From: Aedes albopictus
Lineage: Eukaryota > Arthropoda > Insecta > Diptera > Culicidae
DNA: 64,000 bases
Direction: 5' to 3'
NCBI RefSeq assembly: GCF_035046485.1
Contig: NC_085138.1
Location: 267,759,694-267,823,693, forward strand
Shown here one piece after another: positions 23,924-35,720 of this stretch. The position numbers and the translations under genes are program-made. Position 1 is the first letter of the stretch. Every line of letters starts with the position of its first letter. Under the pieces are notes generated by a model. That model was given only the letters and a program-made list of their open reading frames with translations, made no database searches and was not told the origin of the DNA.

Positions 23924-24180
23924 CACTACCCGTCATAAGTACGGACTCACAAAAAGTATTGCAACAATATTGCATCACCCTGACTCACCTCGATATCTCT
24001 TAAACCTGAGGACTTACAAAGATGCTGTTTTCAGGAAAGTTATTCAGAAGACCAAAAGCAACAACTTTTCTGAAGGCGGCGTTTTTGTAGGTGTTTTGGT
24101 TTTAGAGATATCGAGGTGAGTCAGGGTGATGCAATATTGTTGCAATACTTTTTGTGAGTCCGTACTTATGACGGGTAGTG
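23924..24180. mobile_element. TA-flanked MITE, Tc1/mariner-type ends
   Basis: Nearly perfect TIRs of about 80 bases start CACTACCCGTCATAAGTACG and end with the complement. They are flanked by TA at 23922-23923 and 24181-24182. The interior is only about 90 bases. The ends resemble Tc1/mariner termini in base order and TA target; the family name is not known to me. Confidence 0.85.
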
Positions 24181-25756
24181 TAGCAGCAGCAGCAGCAAGG
24201 TGTGCAAGAGCAAAAGAGAAACCCGTAAAAAAAAGCTCCGCATTTGTTGCGATAGGGCCATGGGGACCGGTCGGTAGCGGTATACCTGCAAGCTGCAATA
24301 TCTATCGCATGAACCGGTTGATTGATCGAAAAATCAGAATTTTGTTTTATTTTTATTTGGCCCCGTTCGAATGAATTGTTGAAATTAAGCTGATATGTAC
24401 GACCGTGTGCACCTGAAACTAAATGATAGGTAGCTGTAACATATATCGTTCTGTTCCATGAATATTTTATCTGGAAAACACCACATCCGATTTGGGTGAT
24501 TGCTTTCGGACAACAAGGAAAAAATTAAGCGAAACGAAAAATGTGTACAAACTAACGAATTATATATGTATGGGACAAATGGAGCTCATAAATATTGAAA
24601 TTAAAAACGACAAACAAATGCAAATTACTGGTAAAAGTATATCACTGGTTTGCCTCAGTTACTGAACTTACTGAAGAATGCAAATGTGCAGTATGGTTTG
24701 AGGCATGTTTGAATATGTTTTAATTAACTACTATTACTAAAGAGGATTACGGCACGCGAAAACTGCTGGAAAAATTACATGCTTTCGAAAATTTGTTAAA
24801 AAGATATTGTTGGGACCGGAGGTTTCCTTATTGTTTATCAGTGCGATAAGTTGTAATTTTATTACAAAGAGAAAACTAAAATTACCTCAATAACAAGAAG
24901 GGATCATTATACACCGAAGCAGGTTGTGTCTCAGTTGGGATGTGACGTCAAGAAAAAGAAGTAGTAGTAGAAAATGACTAAGGGGAACACGAAAGTAGGT
25001 GTTTAACATATGATAATATCATTATCATATTATAATATCATATTATGATCAGTGTTTTTGACGGAATACTAAAATGATGTGTGTTACAAGTTTACAATAT
25101 TTTACTAAATTGAATTAACATTAGAGAATCACAAGGACTTAGCAGTTGTATTTTGAATGGCCTACTTTCAGGTGATTTCGGGCCAAAATTAACCTGTAGG
25201 GGGATTAGGAGCATAATGAACATTCCAAATTTTTTTTTCTTCGTTGGTTTTGATTCTTCAATACATACAACAACTTAATTAATAAACTGAAAGACGAGCA
25301 ACAGCGAACCGAACGACGATACAGAGAAGTAACATAGGTTAATTAATTAGAGTACCGCCTTGGGGGACGGACGGGCGGCGGATTTGTAAGTGTTGTGTTT
25401 TTAATGCATTTTATGAATTGTGAAATGTTTGTTTTCTATTGTATTTGTATGACAGCTTCTGAAGATGACCGAAAAAAATAAAAAAGTAGATTGAAACGTA
25501 AAACGAGATCTAGTTTAGTTTAGTAGAGAAAAACCAACGAATAAAACAAACGGTGACCAAAACCAAATAATATGAACATCCTAAGCAAATGAGTACGTTA
25601 GGCCTGTATAACAGAGAAAACCTTAACTTATCAGTTGGCTTACATCTTTAGCTTGTTTCCTACGTATTTCAATTGTTTACAGCAGGTAGAATGTCTTTAT
25701 TGTGAAAAAAATATGAATTTTAAAACGTGTATTTTTAGGGCTGGCCGGAAAGGTTT
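24181..25756. other. Unassigned AT-rich DNA
   Basis: No gene supported. A (CAG)5-like tract begins at 24183, and an AT palindrome (TATGATAATATCATTATCAT region) lies near 25010-25050. Open frames are short and unrecognised. Confidence 0.55.
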
Positions 25757-25979
25757 GGGGCGAAATGGACACCCATCCATATTTAATGCTAATTCTTTGA
25801 TTGTTTTGAACAGTTAAGTAAATTGCCTACGAAGATCAATAGCACAGTAGCACAGATATGATACTTCTTCTAAGACGAGTTTACATCAAAGTTAGCCTAA
25901 ACTTTAGGCTAAATCTAAAATAATCGGACTGGTTTTTATCTAAACTGTCTAAAACGCCTAACAGTATACAATGAGCGTA

Positions 25980-27064
25980 CACTCATTGCACAATTATGGG
26001 TCACTCAAGGAACAATCATTTCATAAAATGAGTCGTTTTACATACAAAAATAACACTTTCATTATTTTTATTTTATATTCTCTTCATTGAAACTCCTTTT
26101 TATTGTTTTATATACAAATTTGCTTGTAAAATTCACTTTAGACGGTGAAAATTACTAAAATATTGGTGAATAATGAAAACCACAATAATGGGTCAAAATT
26201 GGCTGTGTAACAATTATGGGTCAATTTGTTGCCTATTATGGGTCACTCAAGAGGAATCGGCTCAACAATAATTGACTATCAAACGCAAAGCTAAATTGCG
26301 CAGGTGGCGCTTTTCTAAAACAGTGAATTACGAATCCTAGACTAAATTGCTAATGATACAAATGGAAGAAAAGTGAAATTATTGCAGATTCTCATAACTT
26401 ATATGCAATGTATTGACCAGAAATATGTTATTTTTGCTTCCAAAGTTGAAAATTTCGTGTTACCTAACCTCACATTTGATCGCCAATATTTTGTCTATTT
26501 TTTAATGAATGATCACTTATTCTCGATAGATCAACTATAGTAGAATCTAAAACTGGTCTCAAACCTCTTAACGAAGCGTGTTTGCGCGATTTGGAATCAA
26601 TTTTTCAAAATTGGGATAAAATCTTCAACACAACCACCGATAAACGCCTAAAAGTATGCAATGCCCATGTACGCAGAACTGTCAATATTATGCTGCACAA
26701 AAAGTGACCCATAATTGTGTGATTTTCGGTGTTCCTTGGCACAATAATGAGTCACTTAAATTTTGAAATTTTGAAAATCATTGAAGCTAGCTTTTACAGA
26801 GCTTACGAAAGCAGCGCACGCACTTTCCGATATTCACAATCGAAGCGTTACTTTGACAGATGGTTTTGCGCCGAACAAAAAATATCGAAAATATGTATGT
26901 TTTGACGTATAAGCCCGTGTGCGATACGTATAGTGACCCAAAACAAATCAACTTATGAACGAAAAATGATAATGGCTAACAAAAGCTTGCAATTATTTAG
27001 TATTTATCTATTAAAGTGGAAAGTGACTAATAATTGTGTGTGACCCATAATTGTGCAATGAGTG
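25980..27064. mobile_element. 1.09 kb TA-flanked DNA transposon (ACAATTATGGGTCA family)
   Basis: The ends are CACTCATTGCACAATTATGG and its complement, flanked by TA (25978-25979, 27065-27066). ACAATTATGGGTCA-like motifs and their complements recur internally (near 26209, 26229, 26704, 26752), giving a comb of subterminal repeats. Short related copies occur at 32206-32596. Non-coding. Confidence 0.85.
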
Positions 27065-27090
27065 TACATCTATTCGTAATTGCCAGTGTT

Positions 27091-27325
27091 CACTGCAAAT
27101 TTTGTTTGCTGGTATTCAGCAAGTTTTGCTGATTTTTTTGTGCTGATTTCATTCAGCAATACGATTATACTGAGTATCAGCAATGATTTTTCAGCTTGCT
27201 GAACCATCTAGCAATTTTGACAGTTGATCAGCAATGTTGTGCTGATACTCAGCAGAAATTTTGCTGAAATTCAGCAATTTATTTTGCTGATTTTTTTGTG
27301 CTGGAAGCATTTCAAAAAATTTGGT
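27091..27325. mobile_element. TTCAGCAA-rich MITE
   Basis: About 235 bases dense in TTCAGCAA/TTGCTGA motifs in both orientations. The ends are loosely inverted (CACTGCAAATTTT against ACCAAATTTTTTG). GTGTTCA occurs on both sides (27086 and 27326). The relative at 28657-28800 lacks the insert, so this is an insertion with a 5-7 bp target duplication. Confidence 0.7.
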
Positions 27326-28397
27326 GTGTTCATTTCGCCCCGAATCGACTACAACATAAAAATTGCTATTTTGAGTCAATTCTTATCAAAAATAAAATAT
27401 TTCATCCATTGCTAAATCTGCGTATACATGCAGAAAAGGTAGCAATTCACTATTTTTTATGGTGGACACACTCAAACACTCGTAATGCCTTATTTGCTGC
27501 TGCTTCGAAATTATAAGAACTTCACCATATGAAAAACATATTTCGATTTTAATGATATTCTGGTTATTTTGAAGGATATCAAATGTTATATTTGAAAAAT
27601 AGAACAATGACTTATTCCTTTACACTTATGCATTAAAAGTTTAACATAAAAGTCAAAGGTTTTGACAAAAATAGGGGTGTCCATTATACCCCGATTTCTC
27701 CTACGATATGTAGATCGTTTCCTAAAAGGGGCATCAAAATGTAAACCTCTCGAATTGAAACCCGAATCAGTACTTACCTACTTCATCATGCAGACATAAT
27801 TCTTAAGAACCTGATGTTTAGTGAAAAAATCTAATTCCTAAAAAAAAAACATTTGTCATAGTGAGTAAACGGATCCAGAAACCAAAGAAATTGTTGACAG
27901 CTTGAAGGCAGAGCGCTATGATGTGGATGACTTATTTGGTAAGTGAAAAATTAGGAAAGTTTTGTTTACTCGCCAGGTTGAGAAGTACATAGCGGATATC
28001 TGCAAGTGCTTTTTTGTCATGAATTGGTTGAGGGATACGTCGCGAAGGCCTTCGTCGAGACCTCGAAGTTCACGAAAACAAGAAAGATTTCGACAAAAAC
28101 TTTATACACTACACATGCATGATGGAAGGATACCGGATGAGCTAAGTACTGGGACACCACATCCGAACAAAACATCCGTGCCAGATTCCGCATCCACCCC
28201 ATGGTCAGCACCAGAAACTCAACGACCGAGCCCAACGGAACGAATTCGTGTGAGCCAGATTCCTCCGGCCGAAGTCAATCAGTGCTGGAAGATGTTGTGA
28301 CCATACATGGATTGCAATTTGCAAGCTGTTTTATTCACACAAACCAAAATTACGGAGGTGATGGAAGAGTGTGAAAGCATAATCCATCAAATAAAAT

Positions 28398-28640
28398 TAA
28401 TAGTGAGCAGGGATGCCACATACCTATACAGATTTTTCTGCAATCATGCAGATTTTCTCGCAGCTATTCATATCGAATTCTGTATATCAGTATTACAGAT
28501 GTTAGGAAATGATACAGATTAAACAGATTTTTCCGAAATTTACAGATATTCTGCGAAATATTACAGATTTCATACAATTTTTTGGGAAAAAAATAGTGAT
28601 ACAGATTAAAAAGATGTTTGAAAGGCAAAATACAGATTTA
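28398..28640. repeat. Degenerate TACAGATTT-rich repeat
   Basis: About ten copies of TACAGATT/GCAGATTT with variable spacing lie in about 240 bases, inside the exon-remnant region. Probably a MITE or low-complexity element; no TIRs were established. Confidence 0.6.
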
Positions 28641-28656
28641 TTTTTTCCGTACATCT

Positions 28657-28800
28657 AAAACGCCTAACAGTATGCTATGCGCATACATCCGTTCGTGATT
28701 GCTAGTGTTTATTTTGCTCCGAATCGACTACAACATTAAAATAGCTATTTTCTGGTCAAAAATAAAATACTTCATTCGTTGCCAAACCTGAGCACTATCA
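28657..28800. repeat. Partial, uninterrupted relative of the 25757-27692 element
   Basis: From AAAACGCCTAACAGTATGC to TTCGTTGCCAAACCTG it aligns with 25951-25979, 27065-27090 and 27331-27416, without either insertion. It serves as an empty-site reference. Confidence 0.75.
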
Positions 28801-28867
28801 AAGATTACTTCAAGAGTGAAATAAAATGTCAAGGATCTCGCTCGACTAGATAGGGTGACGAAGGGTA

Positions 28868-29032
28868 TTATCGACAGGTTTGTTCTCTTCGTCATGAGGG
28901 GTTTTTGTGGACCAAATTACTTGAAATTTGGACATTTAACTCAGCTTGGTTGGGAAGGATTTGAGGCCAACTCTGAGTTCAACGCGTTCCAAAAAAACCC
29001 TCCATGACGAAGAGAACAAAACTGCCGGAAAT
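28868..29032. mobile_element. Short MITE with about 40-bp TIRs
   Basis: TTTGTTCTCTTCGTCATGAG...GGGTTTTTGTGG on the left is inverted on the right (GTTTTGTTCTCTTCGTCATG as reverse complement, then GAGGGTTTTTTTGG). About 165 bases. It lies within the gene remnant. Confidence 0.75.
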
Positions 29033-30065
29033 ACGTAAGTTCCTCTATTTCAAAAGCGAACAGCAGATATAAAAAAAAACTGAAGTAAACAACTTACTTA
29101 CGCAAATTCAACATTTAGAGGGTACACAATTCCGAAAAACCTATTCGTGACGACACAGTTGAAGTCGTTCCAACAATACATGCCTATATCCGAAGCATGG
29201 TGCTGCTCCTCAACGTCGCGTATAGAATCCCACTGAAGAAGTGGCGCATCAACAAGGGCAACGAGGTGTTTGCAGAGCGACAACGTAAAATAGGAGAAGA
29301 GTTTAAGAAAATCGGCCTAAGGATAAGTGAACCTTTCCCATCCGGCGGTTAGTTCATGGTTTTTTGGTACAGTTATATTAGAGTGTTATTATTATTTTAT
29401 TTGTAGGGAATGCAAACGACGGAAACACATCTTGTAAGTTGAAATTATTCATCGTGTTGCCACAATTGGGTTTTAAAATTTTGAAAAAAGTATTGAGTTT
29501 TTGTTTTTATACGATAGAGCACCTTTTTCTGAGCCACTATGATTTTTTCAAATTTTTAGAACTCAATTTTGCTAACTAAAACCAATTTCAATGAGATTTT
29601 TTGAAATCACGTTTTGACAGCTGGGCAACTGCTTGACAGCACCGCCCAGTACAAAATGCGGCGAGGGGTGATTCGACAAATCGCTCCCATACAAACTTCA
29701 AATTGATTTTAAAATAGGTTCCCGGGCACCAAAATTCATGAAAATTTGGATTTCGCCTCAGTTTGGCATGCAGATTCAGAATATGAGATTATCTCAACGC
29801 TGCTAAAGAAGCCAATTGCTTTCGTGCTATCCTCTAAGCTTGAATTTGACATGGAGGCTTTTCAAGAGTATGCGGAAGCCACGAGAAAGCTGTTCGTACA
29901 GCTGTACGGGTTCTATACATTATCATAGAATTCTGGTTCACAGAATTCTGGTGTACGGAGCAACCATTTTATCAGAAATTGTGAAATTCCAATTAGACTT
30001 TTGTCTGAAGAATCGCAAGAGCGACGAAATAAATCCATCCGAAATGTTCAACAATGTAAAACTTT

Positions 30066-32205
30066 AAGCATTTTTCGTACACTGTGTTGCTTCCTAATTC
30101 TCTTAGATTTTACGGCCTCACATCCGATAAACACGGCACATTGTGGTAAAATGTAATTAACAAGAATTACACATGCATTTATTTATTGCCCCAACGACGT
30201 ACATTAAACAAACAAACTCCCTTTAGGACTGCTCTACATTCTCGGTGCCATGTGTCACACATGGGCGAACAAAAGGCACCCATTAGCTTATGGCAGCTAG
30301 AGAACAGGTCACCCCAAACGCGCTGACCCCTACTTTTCTGAATGGATAGGTTCGTTAGCGTTCGCATCCTGCACAGATATTTGCTTCTACATATATCCCT
30401 AAACGCACGGACGGGGGTAAAACGCCATGGCCCTAGTGGCAGATGATTATCAGCATCCGAGGCAAATGTATCACGTACAATAAAACATCAATTAAAAGGT
30501 TCGAAAGTATCGTATTTACCCAGAGAAGGGAGGCAGGAATGGACAAACGAAATGTTAGATTGTTTCTAAACGTGTTACATACGAAAGAGGGCGAGAAAAC
30601 TGCTGTTCCGTTTTATTGATTAATTTTTGTTCGTTAATTTAATTAATGTCCGCAATATTCAATGTGTACAGATGAGTAAACATGTCCGTAAAGCAATTAC
30701 TTTTACTGCGACGTGTGATGTATGTTCATTTGTTAAAATTATTCATCGCAGCAGAAATTAGGTGGCCAAATAGCCGATTTGGCAATCGCACAGGTATTCA
30801 GCAAGGCCTGAGAAAACTAGCTGAGATGCTGTCGATTTGTTCAATTTTCGGTCGGCCGAATGTGTGGTGGTGGGTTTTGGTTTTGTTCCAAACTTAGATC
30901 GAATAGAAACATTTTTATTACGAGAACTTTCCGAGATCCAACGAATATCTTTAGCTAAAACTCTTGGATTGAGCACCAACGTATTAATTTTGAATGTTCT
31001 CATCTACAATCTGGATGAGCTTCAAAGAACCACAAACTGTGGCCGATGAATTTTATGTTCGGACGTTATTCCAACAAGCTGGCCTCCGCTGCTTCTGCAG
31101 ACAAAGCAGAAGACGCTGCATCAGCATAAATTTTACATCCCAGCAGCAGATAAAACACACTTGTTTATATAAATTTTTAAGAATGCTCCACTCTCTCGGC
31201 TTCAATTTCCGCTCCTTTCTTGCGGAAAGCTTCCCGTCGATGGTCGGTTGGTTTTGTGCTTGAAGACCGTACAACAAATCGTCGCTTTCCGAAGATATGC
31301 TTCAGTCAACCAGCGAGGTGAGGAAGGCCGCCAAAATGCCGACACAATCCGGACGTTGGAAAAATTGCAGACATCAGAAGATTCCTCCACCACCGTCCAG
31401 AGCGCCAGGACAGATCTTCCTTACTGCGGAAGGCAACTGCTCGAGCCGCGACCGGTGCTAAGATTATTCTTTCGTTCGGCACATTTTTCCAATACAGAAA
31501 AGAAAGCATCCGGAGAAGGAGGGGGGATGGCATCGAGGCAAAAAGCATTCTTTCGATATTTTTTCTTCTATTTTCGTTGTTTGCCCCCATGCTAGTTCGA
31601 TATGTCTTCCGGCGGAGCCACTCGCTCTTGGGCAGACTTCCGAAAAGCATATTTTATTTATAGATCTCATATGCTAGCCAAATTTGGAGCTCCAGACTTC
31701 AATAAGTCACCACCGGGTAGCTACCCGGAAGAAACAAGCAAAAACTCCGAGCAGTTTACATGTGCTGCACTCAAGTTCTACCATTTCATACACTTTTAAT
31801 TTGCGAGTCATGCCAATTTAATGCTTATTCCAATCCATTAAAACTTGTGTAAAATTGTTCTCTGCTTCTCGTTCTAATTTCGAATTCATTCGAATCGTAG
31901 GCTGAATAAATATATGTCTAGGCAATGCAACTATTGGCTAGTTCTGGTCAAGCGTGCAAGTCCTGTGTTGTTTCTATTGCAGCGCAAAATATAAACCTCT
32001 TCTTGCAATTTTATATTTATAGCACACATCGAAACTTAATTTACTGTTTGGCATTGTTTCATTTCAACATTTTACCGTTTTTTTAAACCACATTAAAAAA
32101 GCAATGCTTATTGTTGCCTAGAGTGACTACTAGAGTGCATCCTCCTAGATAAGGCTAAAAATGTTGAAATTTAGAGATGGTGCAAAAGCCTCAAAGTAGT
32201 TTTTT
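30066..32205. other. Unassigned DNA
   Basis: No gene, TIR or tandem array convincingly seen over about 2.1 kb. Overlapping short frames at 31202-31670 on both strands are unrecognised. One could hide a host exon, but no splice-delimited homologous block was identified. Confidence 0.5.
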
Positions 32206-32596
32206 AGCACAGTCATTGCACATACAGCCGAGGCGGTAAACGCACGGGTATTCAGCATGACCATGCTGAGGGTGACGGGTTCGATTCCCGGTCGGTCCAG
32301 GATCTTTTCGTAAAGGAAATTTCCTTGACTTCCTTGGGCATAGAGTATCTTCGTGCCTGCCACACAATATACGCATGCAAAATGGTCATTGGCAGAGGAA
32401 GCTCTCAGTTAATAACTGTGGAAGTGCTCATAGCTGAGAAGCAGGCTTTGTCCCAATGAGGACGTTACGCCAAGAAGAGAGAGAGGGTCATTGCATATTT
32501 ATGGGTCACTCACAATTATTAGTCAGCCAGTTGATCATTCTATTCAGATAAGATTGACCCATAGTTGTGGGTGACCCATAATTGTGCTATGACTGT
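32206..32596. mobile_element. Short TIR element related to 25980-27064, carrying a SINE
   Basis: The ends are CACAGTCATTGCA-type on the left and, as reverse complement, TACAGTCATAGCACAATTAT on the right, followed by GGGTCAC motifs as in the 1.09 kb element. Once the SINE and its duplicated target are removed, the element is about 115 bases. Confidence 0.7.
32224..32486 (+). mobile_element. tRNA-derived SINE, Feilai-like
   Basis: The head resembles a tRNA with pol III signals: an A-box-like GCCGAGGCGG near 32227 and a B-box GGTTCGATTCC at 32278-32288. The body includes AGAAGCAGGCTTTGTCCCA and GGACGTTACGCCAAGAAG, recalled from the Aedes SINE Feilai, and a GA-rich tail. Target duplication: GTCATTGCACAT (32212-32223) and GTCATTGCATAT (32487-32498). 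It has no coding capacity and depends on a LINE for mobility. Confidence 0.85.
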
Positions 32597-32899
32597 AATA
32601 AATGTACTTGCACTTTAATTGTCATAGTTTTCTCAATTTTCAACCAATTGTCAATCTTTTTGCATAGTTAAATAAATATTTGAATAAGTTTGTAGAGCCA
32701 GAACTTTTTTCCTTGAAATATGAGTTAAACGAGGTTTTATGCATAGTTTTCTTTTATTCACTCAAAAATTAACCTTTAACTTTTCACCTGCGTGAATGAA
32801 TTCACAATTCAAAGCTTTAGTCATGCTTCCAAAGATATTTTTCAGTCTAAAAATAACTTGAATAAACTATGTTAACTGGCCAGTCAGTGTTCTGCGTAC

Positions 32900-33190
32900 A
32901 CGGTTACAGAAGTTACACAGATTGGTGTACTACTAGATCAGCCTCGCCGCTGTGTCAAATGTACACAGATACTTTTCCGGCTCCAGCGCTGACATGAAAA
33001 CAAAATTAACAATTATTTTTGCACTGATCGGTTCCTGATAATGCATGTCATCGTTCAGAGAAAATTAGTTATGAACTTTGCTCCCATACCAGCGCTAGAG
33101 CCAGAAAAGTGACTGTGTACATTTGACACAGGGGTGGAGGCTGATCTAGTAGTACACAAATCTGTGTACATTGTACACAAGCCTGTGTTG
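32900..33190. mobile_element. Foldback MITE with about 85-bp arms
   Basis: TGTACTACTAGATCAGCCTC, TGTGTCAAATGTACACAG and CTTTTCCGGCTCCAGCGCTG on the left are matched in inverse order on the right (about 33075-33165). About 290 bases; boundaries approximate. Confidence 0.8.
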
Positions 33191-33490
33191 TTTCGTTTTA
33201 GGGTGTAGTAGTTAGTTGTGCAAGTATTGCATTGCTCCGAGTATTGCCGTGATGAGCAGAAGAGCGCATATGCATCCGCTTTCTCTCTCGCTCTCTCGCC
33301 CCCGTTGTTGTTTTGCACAATTTCTTCATTCCCTCTCACGTCGTAGTAGGCCTCAAACTGTGCTCCGTGGGGAGAATCGGTGTAATACGCGCCGTTTGGG
33401 TAACTTATTTGGCGGTCGATTTGAGTATAGGTCGTATCAGCGTAGCAATTACAGCAAACATACGACCTATTCAAATGGAACGCTAGTTAT

Positions 33491-33925
33491 ATTATTGTGA
33501 AATAAAGGGTGGTTCCTATAGTTTGACTGATGCTTGTCAAATATTATTTCCAAAGAGCTCAATGTATTATCTCTCATAAAGTTATTGGCATTTTCGACAG
33601 AAAAAGAACTTATCTAGAAGCCATAGAAAAACAGTCATAGCTCTGAAAATCCATGAGATACAAACTTGACGATTTCATCAAAATTGTGAGACATTCAAAA
33701 TTCTATAAGTGTTTAAACAAAGTAATGCAAAAAAAAAAATCAATATATGATGTTATATTGGATAAAAACCGTAAGAGAAAGTATGTATAATGCTTCCTTC
33801 GGCAAAGTTGCTCCAAGTTAGTTCCTATATAACTTTGTTAAACATTTTGTAAGCGTTTATTGAATTATTAAAACCAGATATTTCTATCACTCAAAGTAGA
33901 GGGTCCACCCTAATTTCACAATAAT
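33491..33925. mobile_element. TIR element, about 435 bp
   Basis: ATTATTGTGAAATAAAGGGT on the left matches the reverse complement of the right end, ATTATTGTGAAATTAGGGTG. AT-rich and non-coding interior. Confidence 0.65.
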
Positions 33926-34035
33926 GAAGAAATTTTACTAAAACCAACAAAACTATAATTTCAGGCACAAATACTCTGTTTTATGTTGTATGTTCAGTGT
34001 TAATGTTGTATAGCAATAATATTACTTTTTTAGTC

Positions 34036-35720
34036 CGGTCCTCTTGAAAAAGGCCAAATATATCAGCCGGAGCCTCCTGAAACGGACTAAAATACGCTGT
34101 AACGGCTCTGAAATTCTCCAAAACGCTTGAAACCTTTTGGAACGTCCTTGAACCTTCTGAAAATTCCTAAGATCCCATGGAACACTCCTGAAGTGCCTAA
34201 AACAACCGGATCACCCATGGAACGTATACGAAACCCTCAGTAATAACCCTGAATCCCCTTGAAAACCCCTTAAATCCACTGGAACGCCTCTGATACTTCT
34301 TGAAACCCTCGGAAACTCCATGGAACTGCTTTGAAACCCCCTGCAATATCCTCAAAACGCCTGGAACGCCATCAAAATCTTTCGGAACGCCCAGACACTG
34401 TTTGAAACCCTTGGAACACCTTTAAAATGCACTGAAACATCCCACCAAAAAACATCTGGAGCTCCCCTGAAAACCTCTGAAATGCACCTGAAATTCTCTA
34501 AAACTCCTAGAAGGTGCTTAAATTCCCTTGAATGCCCCTGAAGTTCCTGAAATGCCCCTGAAATCCCATGGAATACCTCTCAAATCTACCGGAACGTCCT
34601 GGAATCACTGGAAAACTCTTGTCACGCCCCTGAAAACCCGTAAAACGCCAAAGAAACATTCATAAATTACGTCCATCATTTGGGGGAGGATAGGCGGTCT
34701 CGAAAAGTGTGACAATACGTATCTTAGAGGTAGGCAAATAGCGTGACAGAGGGTGGAGGGAGCCTGAAACCCCTAAAACGCCATTAAAATACCCTGGAAC
34801 ACTCCTGATACGCCATTAAAACCCTTGGAGCTCTCCTGAAACCCTCGATACAGTTCCAGAAACGCTCTAAAACAGCCCCAAAACCCCTGAATTACACTGT
34901 CCCTAAAATCCCCTGGAATACCTTTTAAACCTCCAGAAACAGCCCTGAAACTCCTAACATTCTACTAAAATCCTCCATAACGCCCCTGAAACTGCTTGAA
35001 AACCTTTCGAAGACCCATAATCCTCTTGAAAACTTCTGAAATCTCCTGGAATGCTCCTGAAACCACATGAAAACTCCTGGAGCGCTCCTGAAACCCCTAA
35101 TATTCCCCTCAGACCAATTCAATTCCAAACCCCTCCCCCTCCCCCTCCTACACGAAACCGCTATGGAACCACTGGAAAACCCTTAAAACTCCCTGGAATA
35201 CCCATGAAACCACTGAATGCCCCTGAAATCCCCTGGAAAATCCCTGTTACGCCCCTGAAATCTCCTGTAACGCCCTGGAACTCCTCTAATATACCTTGAA
35301 ACCCATGGAAAACCACTGAAAGCCGCTGGAATACCTTTAAACTCAAGTAACATTTTTAAGGCAAATAGTCCGTGCCTCAAGGATGAAATTTGCCACTTTT
35401 TGAATGTGCGATTTGCACTAAGTTGCTCTTCCGTTCCGTGCAAATAGCCTAGAAGGGGATTTTAGAACTACCATAAAAAAAGAAGATAATAGGTTTTTTG
35501 CCGAGTTTTGAAACTCCTACAAGACTAACACACCATCGAGATGTTAGATCCTTCTGGAACAGCCCTGAAACCACTGGAATTCTACTAAAATCCTCCATAA
35601 CGCCCCTGAGACTCCTTGAAAACCTTTGGAAGACCCATAAAGCTCTTGAAATCCCCTGGAATGCTCCTGAAACCACTAGAAAACTCCTGGAGCGCTCCTG
35701 AATCCCCATGAAACACTGGA
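34036..35720. repeat. Degenerate CCTGAAAC/CCTGGAA minisatellite
   Basis: Units of about 10-14 bases built on CCTGAAACnnCCTGGAA run through 34036-34660, 34767-35345 and 35545-35720. Non-repeat segments at about 34665-34766 and 35346-35544 interrupt it. The open frames across it (for example, 35183-35443 minus) are by-products of the repeat. Confidence 0.85.

Larger units (their letters stand above)
25757..27692. mobile_element. Nested TIR element (GGGG..AATGGACACCC ends)
   Basis: The left end GGGGCGAAATGGACACCC is partly matched by the reverse complement of the right end, GGGGTATAATGGACACCC. About 0.6 kb of its own sequence is interrupted by two other elements (25980-27064 and about 27091-27325). 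An uninterrupted partial relative at 28657-28800 supplies the empty site for both, which confirms the nesting. No transposase frame. Confidence 0.65.
27861..30065 (+). pseudogene. Remnant of a spliced, transposon-associated gene of unknown function
   Basis: Several exon-like blocks occur in order. 27870-27938 reads TDPETKEIVDSLKAERYDVD and ends at a GTAAGT donor. 27979-28008 (after CAG) reads VEKYIADICK. 28159-28298 is Ser/Pro-rich. 29120-29347 reads VPTIHAYIRSMVLLLNVAYR then IPLKKWRINKG, EVFAERQRKIGEEFKKIGLR and ends at GTTAGT. 29407-29433, between AG and GTAAGT, encodes GNANDGNTS, so the spliced junction gives SGGNANDGNTS. 29743-30060 reads SKLEFDMEAFQEYAEATRKL then FVQLYGFY and, after a frameshift, HRILVHRILVYGATILSEI. 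From memory, this order (YRxPxKKWR, GGxGxxNDGNT, LFVxLYxWY, HKVLVHG) marks a repetitive uncharacterised arthropod family, perhaps DNA-transposon derived. Repeats at 28398-28640, 28868-29032 and 29470-29735 interrupt it. Non-functional. Confidence 0.5.

Noticed and set aside
24996..25050. AT palindrome as an origin or regulatory site
   Set aside because: Simple TATGATAATATCATTATCAT-type sequence is expected by chance in such AT-rich DNA.
29110..29190. Cytochrome P450 fragment (GYTIPKNLFVTTQ in one frame)
   Set aside because: Only a few residues fit, no haem-binding motif follows, and the neighbouring frame gives a longer block that fits the spliced remnant.
32224..32310. Genuine tRNA gene at the A-box/B-box pair
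   Set aside because: The boxes are followed by a SINE body, GA-rich tail and a 12-bp target duplication, so it is a SINE head and not a tRNA gene; the same reasoning applies to 54499-54574.
33055..33474. 139-codon minus-strand frame with many Cys/Tyr
   Set aside because: It starts at a non-ATG codon, its 3' third lies in the arm of a foldback MITE (32900-33190), and no domain was recognised.
35183..35709. Phe/Gly/Arg-rich frames of 61-86 codons
   Set aside because: They arise from the CCTGAAAC/CCTGGAA minisatellite read in antisense.
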